Of a DNA stretch of 64,000 nt, positions 36,547 through 43,763 are shown in pieces. The translations under genes were made by a program, and so were the position numbers. The DNA is from Schleiferia thermophila (GTDB lineage: Bacteria > Bacteroidota > Bacteroidia > Flavobacteriales > Schleiferiaceae). A model generated the notes under the pieces. It was not told the DNA's origin. It searched no databases and was given only the letters and a program-made list of their open reading frames with translations. How positions within the stretch are numbered: position 1 is the first letter of the stretch; each line of letters opens with the position of its first letter. The stretch spans positions 169,646 to 233,645 of the forward strand of contig NZ_QPJS01000004.1 in the NCBI RefSeq assembly GCF_003337435.1, in the 5' to 3' direction.

Positions 36547-37561
36547 ATGGGAAAATTTGAAAAATATCTGACGTTTTGGGTTCTGCTCTGTATAGTGGCA
36601 GGTATTTTTATAGGCTATATAGGAGGCGAAAAGATAGAAGTAATCAGCAACTGGAATATTGCTACGGTAAATATTCCTGTAGCGATTTTGGTCTGGTTGA
36701 TGATTTATCCGATGATGGTCCAGATTGACTTTTCGTCGCTTGTCAATCAATGTGTCAAAAAACTGGAAAGGACTCGGACTTACCGTTTTTATCAACTGGT
36801 TGGTGAAGCCGTTTACCATGGCATTTTTTGCCTGGATTTTTTTCGAAAGAATTTTTGCTGCTTACATTCAGCCAGAGATGGCCAAAGAATACATCGCTGG
36901 AGCCATCCTGCTGGGTGCAGCTCCATGTACAGCTATGGTATTTGTATGGTCGTACCTGACCAATGGGGACGCAAATTACACGCTGGTTCAGGTGTCGATT
37001 AATGACCTGATTTTACTGATTGCCTTCATACCAATAGTAAGGTTCCTGTTAGGTATTACTGCCGTATATATTCCGTATGATGTGTTGGTCACATCGGTGG
37101 TCATCTTTGTAGTGATTCCTCTCGGGGCGGGATATTTAAGCCACAGGTACCTCATTCGGCATAAAGGGCTCGAATGGTTTACATCACAGTTTTTACCGGC
37201 GCTGAAACCTGTTTCAGTTATTGCGTTGCTTACAACCCTGGTATTATTGTTTGCTTTTCAGGGATTTAAAATTGTAGAAAGACCATTTGATATTCTTTTA
37301 ATTGCAATACCGCTGACCATTCAGACTTATTTTATTTTTTTCATTACCTGGGGCATAGGCAGATATTTAAGACTGAGGCACGCGGTATGTGCTCCGGCTG
37401 CTTTGATTGGCGCAAGCAACTTTTTTGAATTGGCAGTTGCTGTGGCCATATCCCTCTTTGGGCTGGAATCGGGAGCTTCTCTTGCCACAGTAGTAGGGGT
37501 GCTTATTGAAGTGCCTGTAATGCTTTCGCTGGTGGCTGTAGCAAACCGTTGGAAATATTAA
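36547..37561 (+). pseudogene. acr3: Arsenite efflux permease ACR3, frameshifted
   Basis: The start at 36547 (MGKFEKYLTFWVLLCIVAGI) gives the first two helices through [16 protein letters not shown], then the frame is lost. The rest continues in the +1 frame as [22 protein letters not shown] to the end at 37561, including the ACR3 Cys motif [15 protein letters not shown] and [14 protein letters not shown]. The break falls at about 36745-36762. Joined, the product is a full-length 10-helix ACR3 exporter. A real mutation or an assembly/read error are both possible; the CAATCAATG run makes a small indel plausible. Confidence 0.85.
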
Positions 37562-37578
37562 TTAAAGATTATTACCTT

Positions 37579-37995
37579 ATGAAAAAGAAAATTTTAGTAC
37601 TCTGTACAGGAAACAGTTGTCGAAGCCAGATAGCGGAAGGCTATCTTAGACATTTTGCCGGCGATAAGGCAGAGGTCTACAGTGCGGGAGTGGAAACTCA
37701 TGGAGTCAATCCACGCACCATCAAAACTATGGCCGATGATGGCATTGACATCTCCCATCACACTTCCAATTATGTAGATGAATATTCGTCGGTGGATTTT
37801 GATTTTATCATCACTGTTTGCGATAGTGCCCGTGAGAGATGTCCATATTTCCCATCCAATGCTAAAATTTTTCATCAAAGCTTCCCTGATCCGGCCAAAA
37901 CAATCGGGACTGAGGAAGAAATATCCAATGCCTTTAGAAATGTAAGAGAGCAGATTAAGGAGTACTGCAGAAGTTGGGTAAATGAAAATCTGTAA
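37579..37995 (+). CDS. arsC: Arsenate reductase, low-molecular-weight-phosphatase type
   Basis: 138 aa from MKKKILVLCTGNSCRSQIAEG. The P-loop CTGNSCRS contains the catalytic Cys (9) and the CX5R form of thioredoxin-coupled ArsC; VCDSARERCPYFP supplies the second and third cysteines relayed to thioredoxin, and DPAK is the acid loop. It reduces arsenate to arsenite for export by ACR3. It follows acr3 after 17 bases. Confidence 0.92.
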   Translation: MKKKILVLCTGNSCRSQIAEGYLRHFAGDKAEVYSAGVETHGVNPRTIKTMADDGIDISHHTSNYVDEYSSVDFDFIITVCDSARERCPYFPSNAKIFHQSFPDPAKTIGTEEEISNAFRNVREQIKEYCRSWVNENL

Positions 37996-38388
37996 AAAAC
38001 AAAAAGTCCAAAAGATGTAGTATTGTCAGTACATCAAAGAGTTGTGAGCAAAGCCATTAGAAAATTTCCAGGCATTGGAAAAGCTGACATTCAGAGATAC
38101 TTTTCAAAGGCCGTAGTGAGTAGTCAAGCTTTGTCATTTTCAATCCGGGGGATGACCAATAAATTCCATCTTTGGAGAGGCTTATTCATCGCTTATGAGA
38201 ATATTTCGACCTACAACTCCCGTTTTTTCTGTATTGTATTGAACAAAACAGGTATTTTTTAGCAATTTAACATCGATGAAAGCCTTTAGCTAGATATTGG
38301 AATTGGTACAGCAAACCGATATCTATGAACAAAGTTACCTGAGCAGAGTAAATGAAACGAAGATCTGGCGCGAAAAACAGGTAGAGTC
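37996..38388. other. Non-coding stretch between arsC and the mobile island
   Basis: About 390 bases. An open frame of 79 codons at 38023-38262 shows no family features and I do not treat it as a gene. The island boundary (TGGCGGTG) begins at 38389. Confidence 0.5.
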
Positions 38389-38513
38389 TGGCGGTGTCTG
38401 TTCGAAAAAATTCGAACCGATTTCGCCCAAAACCGATAAAACTCGCGGGGCGGGCGGTATTCCCCCCAGACCTCCCTTCCGCCCGCCCCGCGGAAGGCGA
38501 CCTTTTCGGATTG
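38389..38513 (-). repeat. 125-bp terminal inverted repeat, left copy
   Basis: Perfect reverse complement of 43510-43634. Its outer tip is TGGCGGTG. Inside are a 14-bp GC-only hairpin (arms CGCGGGGCGGGCGG and its complement) and a TTCGAA-rich palindrome. Together the two copies bound a 5,246-bp unit like transposon ends, but no target duplication is seen (GTAGAGTC against ATTGGTAT). Confidence 0.95.
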
Positions 38514-38587
38514 GACGATTTCAAGTTTTTCTAATCCGCAAAGGGCGGATTACTCGGCTTCGCCGAGCTTGGCGGCAAATTCTTTTA
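38514..38587 (-). pseudogene. Relic of the recombinase 5' region with two inserted mini-palindromes
   Basis: On the minus strand AAAAGAATTTGCCGCCAA then GAAAAACTTGAAATCGTC match recombinase bases 43847-43864 and 43866-43883. Between them sit two hairpins absent from the intact gene: CTCGGC-TTC-GCCGAG with flanking G (38553-38568) and a 21-base TAATCCGC...GCGGATTA (38532-38552). The relic stops where the 125-bp repeat begins. Confidence 0.85.
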
Positions 38588-39019
38588 TAAATTTATATTA
38601 GAAATATCATTTTTGTAAAGTTTTCTAATAATATCCTCTAAAGGATGAGAGGTATTATTTTGTACATAATAGTCTGCAATCTGGATTGCGTATTCTGCTT
38701 TCCCAGTACCAAACAATTCTTTAAATGCTTTGCTTATCTTATTTGGATATTTACTCTTTATTTTCTGTATATCTGATATATTTCTTCCAGTAATATTTGC
38801 GATATCTTGGTCAGGAAATAAATCTTCGATTTCTCCTTTTGTATTAACTAGAATATTTTTTGATTTTAAATCATTTATCAGTTTTTTTGATTTTAAATCA
38901 TTTATCAGTTGGGGTATATCTTTGTTTTGATAATTAACCCCGATCTCTCTACATAACTCCTTAAGTTTATTCTGTTTTGATGGATCTAAAAGAAAATCTT
39001 TATCAACAATTGCACAATT
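38585..39019 (-). pseudogene. C-terminal remnant of an OLD-family ATPase/TOPRIM nuclease
   Basis: About 145 codons open up to the IS element. NCAIVDKDFLLDPSKQNKL looks like a TOPRIM DxD strand and GKAEYAIQIADYYVQNNTSHPLEDIIRKL like the C-terminal helices of OLD-type endonucleases. The N-terminal ATPase half lies beyond the IS at 40319-40726. The Walker B region expected between them is missing and the two pieces are not in the same frame, so the gene is dead. A 27-base in-frame tandem duplication (38857-38908) repeats LINDLKSK. Confidence 0.6.
38857..38908. repeat. 27-base in-frame tandem duplication
   Basis: The unit TTTGATTTTAAATCATTTAT occurs twice with a 27-base period inside the OLD-family remnant, adding nine codons (LINDLKSK repeated). 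Confidence 0.8.
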
Positions 39020-39114
39020 ATACTGACCCCCATGAGGAGTGGACACGGTGAAGTTGTAGAGGTTAGACTCTCTGCATAAGCAGAGAGATATAACCTTAAG
39101 AGGAGGTAAGAGAT

Positions 39115-39402
39115 ATGAAGCAAAGGAAATGGACAGCAGAGGAGAAATTAGCAATAGTCCTTGAGGGGTTAAAGGAGAAGAGGTCTGTGACTGAGATATG
39201 CAGGGAGCACAAGATCAGCCAGACCCTGTATTACAGGTGGAGGGATAAGTTTCTTGAGTCAGGCAAGAAAGGGCTTATGAATGGTTCATCTAATGACAAC
39301 CACTACAAGGCAGAGATAGAGAGGCTACAGAGGATAATAGGTAAGCAGGCAATACAGATAGAGATATTTAAAAAAACAGAGGAGCTATTGGGAACAAGAT
39401 AG
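39115..39402 (+). CDS. IS3-family transposase OrfA (HTH)
   Basis: 95 aa. The helix-turn-helix RSVTEICREHKISQTLYYRWRDKF (about 24-47) binds the IS ends, and a leucine-zipper-like tail (EIERLQRIIGKQAIQIEIFKK) supports multimerisation. The run A7 at 39370-39376, followed by GAGGAG, is a typical -1 slippage site that would fuse OrfA to OrfB, whose frame is open from 39372. Confidence 0.92.
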   Translation: MKQRKWTAEEKLAIVLEGLKEKRSVTEICREHKISQTLYYRWRDKFLESGKKGLMNGSSNDNHYKAEIERLQRIIGKQAIQIEIFKKTEELLGTR

Positions 39403-39413
39403 AGGCGGTAGAG

Positions 39414-40268
39414 ATGCTAAAGGGATCAGGATACACGACAAAGGCAGCCTGTGAGGCACTGGGCATATCAAGGAGCAGTTATTACTCAGTCAGGAAGGTA
39501 AGGGTTAGTGAATGGTCAGGGGGCTGTAAAGAAGATGAGCTTCTGGAAAGGATAAAGGAGATAAAGGCAGAACATCCATTCTGGGGATACAGGAGAGTAA
39601 CAGCATGGCTTAAGCATAGAGAAGGCCTAAAAGTCAATCACAAGAGGGTTCATAAAGTGATGAAGGGACATGGGTTACTTGCCACGCAGACAGTTCATAA
39701 GGCAAAGAGGGTGTCTCAGAGGGGCAAACCAAGGGCAGAGAGGCCGAGGCAATACTGGGGGATAGACATGACGAAGTTCATGATACCAACCATAGGGTGG
39801 GTCTATCTTGTAATAGTGCTTGACTGGTATACAAAGAAGATAGTGGGATGGAATCTCTCATTAAGGAGCAGGGCGGTTGAATGGAAAGAGGCATTAGAGG
39901 CTGCAATAAACGAGGAATTTTCAGATGGGGTAAGGGGCAAGGGGCTTAAGCTAATAAGTGACAATGGATCACAGCCTACAGCCACATCCTTTATGAGGGA
40001 TATGGCAGTGTTGGGCATAGAGCAGATATTCACCTCATATGACAATCCTAAGGGTAATGCGGATACTGAGAGGGTAATGAGGACGATAAAGGAAGAGGTA
40101 ATCTGGCTTAATGAATTTGGGAGTTTGGAGCAAGCAAGGCAGAGGCTTAAGAGATGGATAGAGGTTGAGTATAACAGGCTGTATGTTCATTCAGTCCTTG
40201 GATATAAGAGTCCAGAGGAGTTTGAGGCAGAATATTATGCTAAAGAGGCACTAAAGGAGGCAGCATGA
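39414..40268 (+). CDS. IS3-family transposase OrfB (DDE integrase)
   Basis: 284 aa from the ATG; the frame is open back to 39372, allowing the OrfAB fusion product. An HTH_21-like segment (HPFWGYRRVTAWLKHREGLK) precedes the rve core with the DDE residues: Asp in YWGIDMTKF, Asp in LISDNGSQPT and Glu in ADTERVMRTIKEEV. Intact, so the element may still be active. Confidence 0.93.
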   Translation: MLKGSGYTTKAACEALGISRSSYYSVRKVRVSEWSGGCKEDELLERIKEIKAEHPFWGYRRVTAWLKHREGLKVNHKRVHKVMKGHGLLATQTVHKAKRVSQRGKPRAERPRQYWGIDMTKFMIPTIGWVYLVIVLDWYTKKIVGWNLSLRSRAVEWKEALEAAINEEFSDGVRGKGLKLISDNGSQPTATSFMRDMAVLGIEQIFTSYDNPKGNADTERVMRTIKEEVIWLNEFGSLEQARQRLKRWIEVEYNRLYVHSVLGYKSPEEFEAEYYAKEALKEAA

Positions 40269-40318
40269 CCTCTACAACTTTTAGGCATAAAAAATGTCTT
40301 GACAAATGGGGTGCAGTA

Positions 40319-40726
40319 CAATTCCTCTGCTTGTTTTTCGTCTTCATCTAGTGGAATATGTTCATAATTTTTTTGCAACAAAAAAGTTATATCTGCTTCA
40401 CCACTGGATATTTTTGATTTTAAAGCACCTTTTTGTTTCTTTGTTAAGTTAGGAAGTGTAAACAAAATATTTTTATCATCCTCTGTTATGTCAGAAATAA
40501 CAACTTTTATTTCGATTGGCAAATTTATATCAAAGTAATCATCTTCCTCAAATTTTATGTAAGCAGGATTTTTAGCTCCTAAAACCAGATTTAATGCACT
40601 AAAGATATTGCTCTTACCCGCATTGTTTTTCCCAACTAAAGCACAATGAACCGTGGGGAATTTTATTATCTGTCCTGCTGGATCAAAACTTCGATAATTT
40701 TTTATTGTTAATTCTGTAATTCTCAT
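40319..40726 (-). pseudogene. N-terminal ATPase half of an OLD-family nuclease, cut by the IS
   Basis: About 136 codons. MRITELTIKNYRSFDPAGQI and the Walker A GKNNAGKSNIFSALN (about 32-46) are typical of SMC-like OLD/RecF ATPases. The frame is interrupted by IS sequence after KQAEEL. OLD-type proteins act in phage defence with a TOPRIM nuclease domain; the C-terminal piece survives at 38585-39019 but the central part is gone. Lies 21 bases after the endonuclease gene, so it was the last gene of a defence operon. Confidence 0.75.
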
Positions 40727-40747
40727 TATTAAAAATTAATAAATTTC

Positions 40748-41533
40748 TTAACTTTCTCTCAAACTTTTCATCTTCTCATCAATTTCATCATATAATTCTA
40801 ATCCCGCCTCTTCAAATACATTTAACAAATCTTCATATGTTCTTTCTCCACCGAGCAAATCCCAAAATTCTTCACCAACTAATACTTCCTGTTCTAGATC
40901 AAATAAACCTTGCAATGTCCACCTCTCATATGACTCCGGTTCGTAAGGATTATAAGGAATGGCAACAATAGTCTTTATATTCACATCTTGATTTTCGCTA
41001 CCACGCATAGCAATCCAATCTAATAATTGTTTTTTTATGCCTGTAAATTCGTTTATATTAGGCTTTGCTGTTTTAATCTCAAAATAATATTCAATTCCTT
41101 CTTGAGTCTCCACAAACAAATCAACCCGTTTTTTTAACTTCCTTCCTAAATCACCTTTAGTAGCTACACTCAAAACTTCTCGGGTTTCTTTTTCCTTGTT
41201 AGGTTTTCTTTTTGCTGCCCTCAAATCTCTCATTATCTGATCGATTTTCAGGACAGCTTGACTACTTATGTATCCTTCCAGTTTTCTATACTGATCTATC
41301 GCTTGTTTTGCTTTAGATTTAGCTATAATTCTTCCCACATGCTCAAAGATTGATTGCCCCAACATTGTATTAACGGAGTGAATAAAAGAAAATAAAGCCA
41401 TTCTATCTTTACCTAATAATCTATAATGGAACGGCATCGAATTAGTTTCTGGATTGTAGCTTGCGAGTTTCTGTCTGATCTTTGTAATCAGATATTGTTT
41501 TATTTCGTTGTGTTGTTCTTTTGTTAGTGCCAT
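40748..41533 (-). CDS. TdeIII-like type II restriction endonuclease
   Basis: 261 aa. The PD-(D/E)xK core can be read: RVDLFVETQEGIEYYFEIKTAKPN gives Asp, Glu and Lys (about 134-157). The N-terminal SMPFHYRLLGKDRMALFSFIHS segment matches what I recall of the TdeIII/MjaII group, whose members cut GGNCC. It follows the methyltransferase after 4 bases, which supports a restriction role. Specificity is inferred. Confidence 0.75.
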   Translation of the reverse strand: MALTKEQHNEIKQYLITKIRQKLASYNPETNSMPFHYRLLGKDRMALFSFIHSVNTMLGQSIFEHVGRIIAKSKAKQAIDQYRKLEGYISSQAVLKIDQIMRDLRAAKRKPNKEKETREVLSVATKGDLGRKLKKRVDLFVETQEGIEYYFEIKTAKPNINEFTGIKKQLLDWIAMRGSENQDVNIKTIVAIPYNPYEPESYERWTLQGLFDLEQEVLVGEEFWDLLGGERTYEDLLNVFEEAGLELYDEIDEKMKSLRES

Positions 41534-41537
41534 AAAC

Positions 41538-43139
41538 TTACCTTTTATTTTTTAAATGGAAAATTATCTCTGAATATGGACTTTTATCTCGTTCAGTTCG
41601 ATTTAAAACTGGTCTCTTAAACCTGTTTACAATTTCGAGGCCAGATTTTTCTGCTATAAGCGGATAAAGATTATATTTATCATTTGCAACTAAAAATATA
41701 TCAAAATCATCAGCTAAAAACAGCTTACAATTTTTCAGAACTTTCGAAATACCCTCAACATAAGATTTTCTTGCTTCCTCTCCCTGTCCTTTATACAGGG
41801 GACCAATTTCTAAGTCATCTTTTCTCTCAAAACCAAAAAGTTCATAAGCATAAGCGTGTTGTTCATGATAATCAATTTGCCCAACATAAGGTGGTGAAGT
41901 AAAAATTCCCCTAATTTTCTTTTTCTTAAAAATTTCGTAAAGTATTTTGTCTCTTTTCTTTATTTCTTGCTCAATATCAACTGTCCTTGAATCGGCAGGA
42001 ATTACTACCCATCGAGCATTAGTTTTAATTTTTTCGAATTCTTCTAGCCTCTTTAGGGTATCGTTAGCATACCTTGAGAACCAATATTTAATTGAAAATA
42101 GCGGTTTGCATATTTTTTTATGTTTCCAGCAGTAATAAGTAGTTAATTGTGGTTCTTTTAATGTGGCTAAATCTGAATGTGTTGTGGCTCGGCAAGATCG
42201 AATAGTTCTACTTAGAATAACGGCTAAGATCTTTTTATTTCTTACATCCCCAACCTGTTTAATTAAATTAAAAGCAAAATCAATTTCTTTTCTTACGTTA
42301 TCTATATACCATTTATCTAAGAAGCTTTTATGAGAATCTTGCCTTAATTTTATATTATACTTCTGGATCAATTCTTCATATTTTTTTAAGAAAATTTGTT
42401 CCTTCTCTAAACCATATTTTTCTTCATCAATAATACCTCTATTAACTTTATATTTATAATCCGGACTAGGGAAAAATTTACTATTAAATAGATAAAGTTC
42501 TTGAACAAGCTCTTTTTCAAAGGCTGTAATGTTTTTATTAGTCCTGAATGATAAAATTGCTTTCTCTATTTTTCTTATATCTTCTTTCAAAGATTTTAAA
42601 TCATAATTCAATAATTTAACTTCTGTAATCATGCAATTGAACCGAGAAATGTCGATCCCTATGGAATGCATTTTCAACTCGTTAGCCTGCACAAGAGTAG
42701 TACCAGATCCGGAAAAAGGATCTAAAACAATATCTCCCTCTTTGAAATAAACTTGAGTTTTAAAATCGTCAGTATGACTGTCAAGAAAATATTCAACAAG
42801 TTGCGGAATAAATTTTCCTTTGTAGGGATGTAATCGATGAACATGTTTTGTTCTTTCCTTTTCACGCACATGCTCAAATGACAGTGCCCAATTTAAATCA
42901 TCTCCTAATTTCTTTCTCCAACTAAGCTCTCTTCTTCCGTGATATGACTCGTAATATCTCTTTAAATCATTGATATCAACCTGTGTTACACCATTTCCAT
43001 TATATTTTCTTACTTTGCCGTACTGAATTAAGTAGGAAATATTTGACTCAGTTATAGTTCTATTTAAGAATTTACTAGCCCATTCACTAGCCTCTTTAAT
43101 CGTTAATAGTTGCTTTGTTTTTGTCATAGTTGTACTCAT
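41538..43139 (-). CDS. DNA methyltransferase (SPPY type, N4-cytosine) with N-terminal HTH
   Basis: 533 aa. The start at 43139 overlaps the regulator stop as ATGA. An excisionase/MerR-like helix-turn-helix (about 10-55, KEASEWASKFLNRTITESNI) precedes the catalytic parts: SAM-binding DPFSGSGTTLVQANELKMHS (motif I, about 140) and FTSPPYVGQIDYHEQHAYAY (motif IV, SPPY). SPPY usually marks N4-methylcytosine enzymes. It would protect host DNA from the endonuclease encoded next. AT-rich relative to the host genes. Confidence 0.88.
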   Translation of the reverse strand: MSTTMTKTKQLLTIKEASEWASKFLNRTITESNISYLIQYGKVRKYNGNGVTQVDINDLKRYYESYHGRRELSWRKKLGDDLNWALSFEHVREKERTKHVHRLHPYKGKFIPQLVEYFLDSHTDDFKTQVYFKEGDIVLDPFSGSGTTLVQANELKMHSIGIDISRFNCMITEVKLLNYDLKSLKEDIRKIEKAILSFRTNKNITAFEKELVQELYLFNSKFFPSPDYKYKVNRGIIDEEKYGLEKEQIFLKKYEELIQKYNIKLRQDSHKSFLDKWYIDNVRKEIDFAFNLIKQVGDVRNKKILAVILSRTIRSCRATTHSDLATLKEPQLTTYYCWKHKKICKPLFSIKYWFSRYANDTLKRLEEFEKIKTNARWVVIPADSRTVDIEQEIKKRDKILYEIFKKKKIRGIFTSPPYVGQIDYHEQHAYAYELFGFERKDDLEIGPLYKGQGEEARKSYVEGISKVLKNCKLFLADDFDIFLVANDKYNLYPLIAEKSGLEIVNRFKRPVLNRTERDKSPYSEIIFHLKNKR

Positions 43140-43348
43140 TTTATTAAATCATCCAATGTTGTATTCAACGCCTTTGCGATCTTTGCCACTACATATACAG
43201 AAGGCTTCTTAATAACACCCGTCTCAATCTTGGTTAAAGTTGTATAAGGCACATCAGCTTTACGGGCGAGCTCGTCTTGAGACAAACCAAGATTAGTTCT
43301 TAACTTTTTGATTTTCTTTCCTAATTTATTCCCTTGATTATTCTCCAT
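43136..43348 (-). CDS. XRE-type HTH regulator (controller-protein-like)
   Basis: 70 aa, a single Cro/C1 domain: IKKLRTNLGLSQDELARKADVPYTTLTKIETG. Size and place at the head of a methyltransferase-endonuclease operon match controller (C) proteins that delay restriction after entry to a new host. The ATGA overlap couples it to the methyltransferase. Confidence 0.85.
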   Translation of the reverse strand: MENNQGNKLGKKIKKLRTNLGLSQDELARKADVPYTTLTKIETGVIKKPSVYVVAKIAKALNTTLDDLIK

Positions 43349-43462
43349 ATTTTGATATCATAATATTGTTGATATTTTCTTCTTTCATTATTATACTAAC
43401 AAATATAATAAAAGCAAGTAAATTTTTACAAGGCAAAGATGAGAAAAAGCCCGCTTTTGGCC

Positions 43463-43509
43463 AAAATAAAGTTCGAGCCGATATTTTTTCAGGTTCTTTG
43501 GCAGTTTTT
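43463..43509 (-). pseudogene. Relic of recombinase middle and 3' end
   Basis: On the minus strand AAAAACTGCCAAAGAACCTG (43490-43509) equals recombinase 43901-43920, followed directly by 27 bases (43463-43489) equal to recombinase 45098-45124. About 1.2 kb between these parts is deleted. The relic begins where the 125-bp repeat ends. Confidence 0.88.
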
Positions 43510-43634
43510 CAATCCGAAAAGGTCGCCTTCCGCGGGGCGGGCGGAAGGGAGGTCTGGGGGGAATACCGCCCGCCCCGCGAGTTTTATCGGTTTTGGGCGA
43601 AATCGGTTCGAATTTTTTCGAACAGACACCGCCA
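43510..43634 (+). repeat. 125-bp terminal inverted repeat, right copy
   Basis: Perfect inverted copy of 38389-38513; ends CACCGCCA, an 8-base core also present at the tRNA-Ser 3' end. The last 8 bases are shared with the next inverted-repeat module (43627-45205). Confidence 0.95.
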
Positions 43635-43684
43635 ATTGGTATTCTGGGGGGAATTTAAAAGGGCACGCCAGCCGATTTTCCCTT
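43627..43684 (+). repeat. 58-bp inverted repeat, left copy
   Basis: Exact inverted copy of 45148-45205, starting CACCGCCAATTGGTATTC. Beyond 43684 the copies diverge. The pair encloses the serine recombinase gene. Confidence 0.93.
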
Positions 43685-43763
43685 TAAATATTTTTTTACC
43701 TTTGCGTGCGAAGCACGCAGGCCAAAAGCGGGCTTTTTCGAAGTCTATTCTTAAGGTGAAACT

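Larger units (their letters stand above)
39020..40318 (+). mobile_element. IS3-family insertion sequence
   Basis: About 1.3 kb. Ends are imperfect inverted repeats: TACTGACCCCCAT at the left and, reverse-complemented, TACTGCACCCCAT at the right; GTTGTAGAGGT recurs near both ends. CAATT flanks both sides (39015-39019 and 40319-40323), consistent with a 5-bp target duplication. It carries orfA and orfB with a slippery A7 between them. Codon choice (AGG, ATA) differs from the host genes, so it is a recent arrival. It interrupts an OLD-family gene. Confidence 0.88.
43349..43763. other. Repeat-packed junction between the restriction module and the recombinase
   Basis: 415 bases without a real gene; the open frames here read through repeats. 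In order: the promoter side of the restriction operon, GAAAAAGCCCGCTTTTGGCC (43442-43461, inverted copy at 43721-43740), a recombinase relic, the 125-bp repeat, the 58-bp repeat, and a TGCGTGC-GAA-GCACGCA hairpin. Confidence 0.8.

Noticed and set aside
36514..37002. First acr3 frame taken as a separate 162-aa protein
   Set aside because: Its second half is out of frame with the real permease and gives non-membrane sequence; the homologous text continues in the +1 frame.
38023..38262. 79-codon frame after arsC
   Set aside because: Starts at a non-ATG codon, no recognisable domain, and mixed low-complexity composition.
38857..38908. Possible start of a CRISPR-like array
   Set aside because: Only two copies with no unique spacers; it is an in-frame duplication inside a coding remnant.
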